NCBI GenBank assembly: GCA_029259935.1
Contig: JAJDEH010000144.1
Coordinates: 1-12,480, forward strand
From: Planctomycetota bacterium
GTDB taxonomy: Bacteria > Planctomycetota > Planctomycetia > Pirellulales > Pirellulaceae
Reading direction: 5' to 3'
DNA length: 12,480 nt
Both the position numbers and the translations under genes were made by a program. The notes beneath the pieces were generated by a model. The model searched no databases, had not been told where the DNA came from, and was given only the letters and a program-made list of their open reading frames with translations. How positions within the stretch are numbered: position 1 is the stretch's first letter; each line of letters opens with the position of its first letter. Below are positions 12,349-12,480 of the stretch, piece by piece.

Positions 12349-12480
12349 ATGAAAGCTTCTGGCTCGATACTGCATCGATTTCGACGGTTTCGATTGCGCG
12401 CACTTTTCATTCTTATCACGTGTTTTTGTGGGCTGATGGCGTATGGTGGAACCTACTACCACCTTTCGGGGCGCGGCATG
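12349..12480 (+). CDS. Small single-helix membrane protein, 5' part (3' part at 1-262)
   Basis: ATG at 12349 opens a frame that runs off the window end after 44 codons. It encodes a basic N-terminus (MKASGSILHRFRRFRLR), a hydrophobic helix (ALFILITCFCGLMAY) and the start of the outer part (GGTYYHLSGRGM). Since 12405-12480 equals 1-76, the frame continues at base 77 and ends at 262, giving 105 residues. The start lies 13 bases after R' of attC 17; no strong ribosome binding site is seen. The positive-inside rule places the N-terminus in the cytoplasm. Function unknown; see the 3' part for motifs. Confidence 0.8.
   Translation, partial: MKASGSILHRFRRFRLRALFILITCFCGLMAYGGTYYHLSGRGM
12405..12480. 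repeat. Terminal direct repeat, right copy (identical to 1-76)
   Basis: These 76 bases equal bases 1-76 exactly. The repeat begins and ends inside a coding frame with no sign of a mobile-element edge, which fits the closing overlap of a circular sequence better than a natural short repeat. Confidence 0.97.

Noticed and set aside
1..12480. Integron integrase, transposase, replication protein, CRISPR array, tRNA or rRNA
   Set aside because: None of the reading frames shows their motifs, and no regular spacer-repeat array or structured RNA gene was recognised by eye.

Overview
The window is a run of integron gene cassettes: about 16 short plus-strand genes, each followed by a ~140-bp attC recombination site with complementary outer boxes (R'' ending in AAC, R' starting with GTT) and self-complementary inner arms. 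No integron integrase, attI site, transposase or replication gene is visible, so the stretch is a CALIN-type array (attC sites without an integrase). The gene content points to a planctomycete or a close relative: a TIGR03067-type secreted protein, a small membrane protein with a KPYDSP-like N-terminus, a secreted protein with LTxxQ (Spy/CpxP-like) motifs, and several families I know mainly as planctomycetal hypotheticals. This is inference from families; no marker gene is present.

Layout: 1-262 is the 3' part of a small membrane-protein gene whose 5' part lies at 12349-12480. Then follow a two-helix membrane peptide (428-631), a TIGR03067 protein (807-1307), a conserved cassette protein (1484-1843), a single S1-domain protein (1981-2250) and a small unknown protein (2423-2701). 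From 2741 to 4662 the pattern breaks: a reverse-strand block carries a 530-residue protein flanked by two cut gene fragments, bounded by a left half-attC and a right half-attC. The array resumes with a zinc-ribbon protein (4796-5119), a lipoprotein (5296-5736), the LTxxQ protein (5994-6911), a four-helix membrane protein (7197-7958), the KPYDSP membrane protein (8239-8550), an FKBP-type isomerase (8711-9040), a two-gene cassette (9252-10019), a seven-bladed WD40 protein (10294-11214), an unknown protein (11389-11853) and an excisionase-like helix-turn-helix protein (12028-12246).

The last 76 bases (12405-12480) are identical to the first 76. The gene cut by the window ends reads through the join in frame to a 105-residue protein, and the R' box that opens this cassette (GTTAGCC, 12330) is the exact complement of the R'' box that closes it (GGCTAAC, 257). 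The simplest reading is a circle of 12,404 bp made only of cassettes, or a circularly closing assembly of a repeated array segment. The most notable points are this circular integrase-less array, a conserved TAGAATCAA-like core about 70 bases after R'' in most attC sites, the reverse-strand block with a base-exact junction inside an attC, and several damaged attC sites.

The genes do not form a pathway. Like other cassette arrays this is a store of unrelated small genes, mostly membrane, secreted or single-domain proteins. No stretch over 300 bases lacks a gene; the gaps hold attC sites and remnants.
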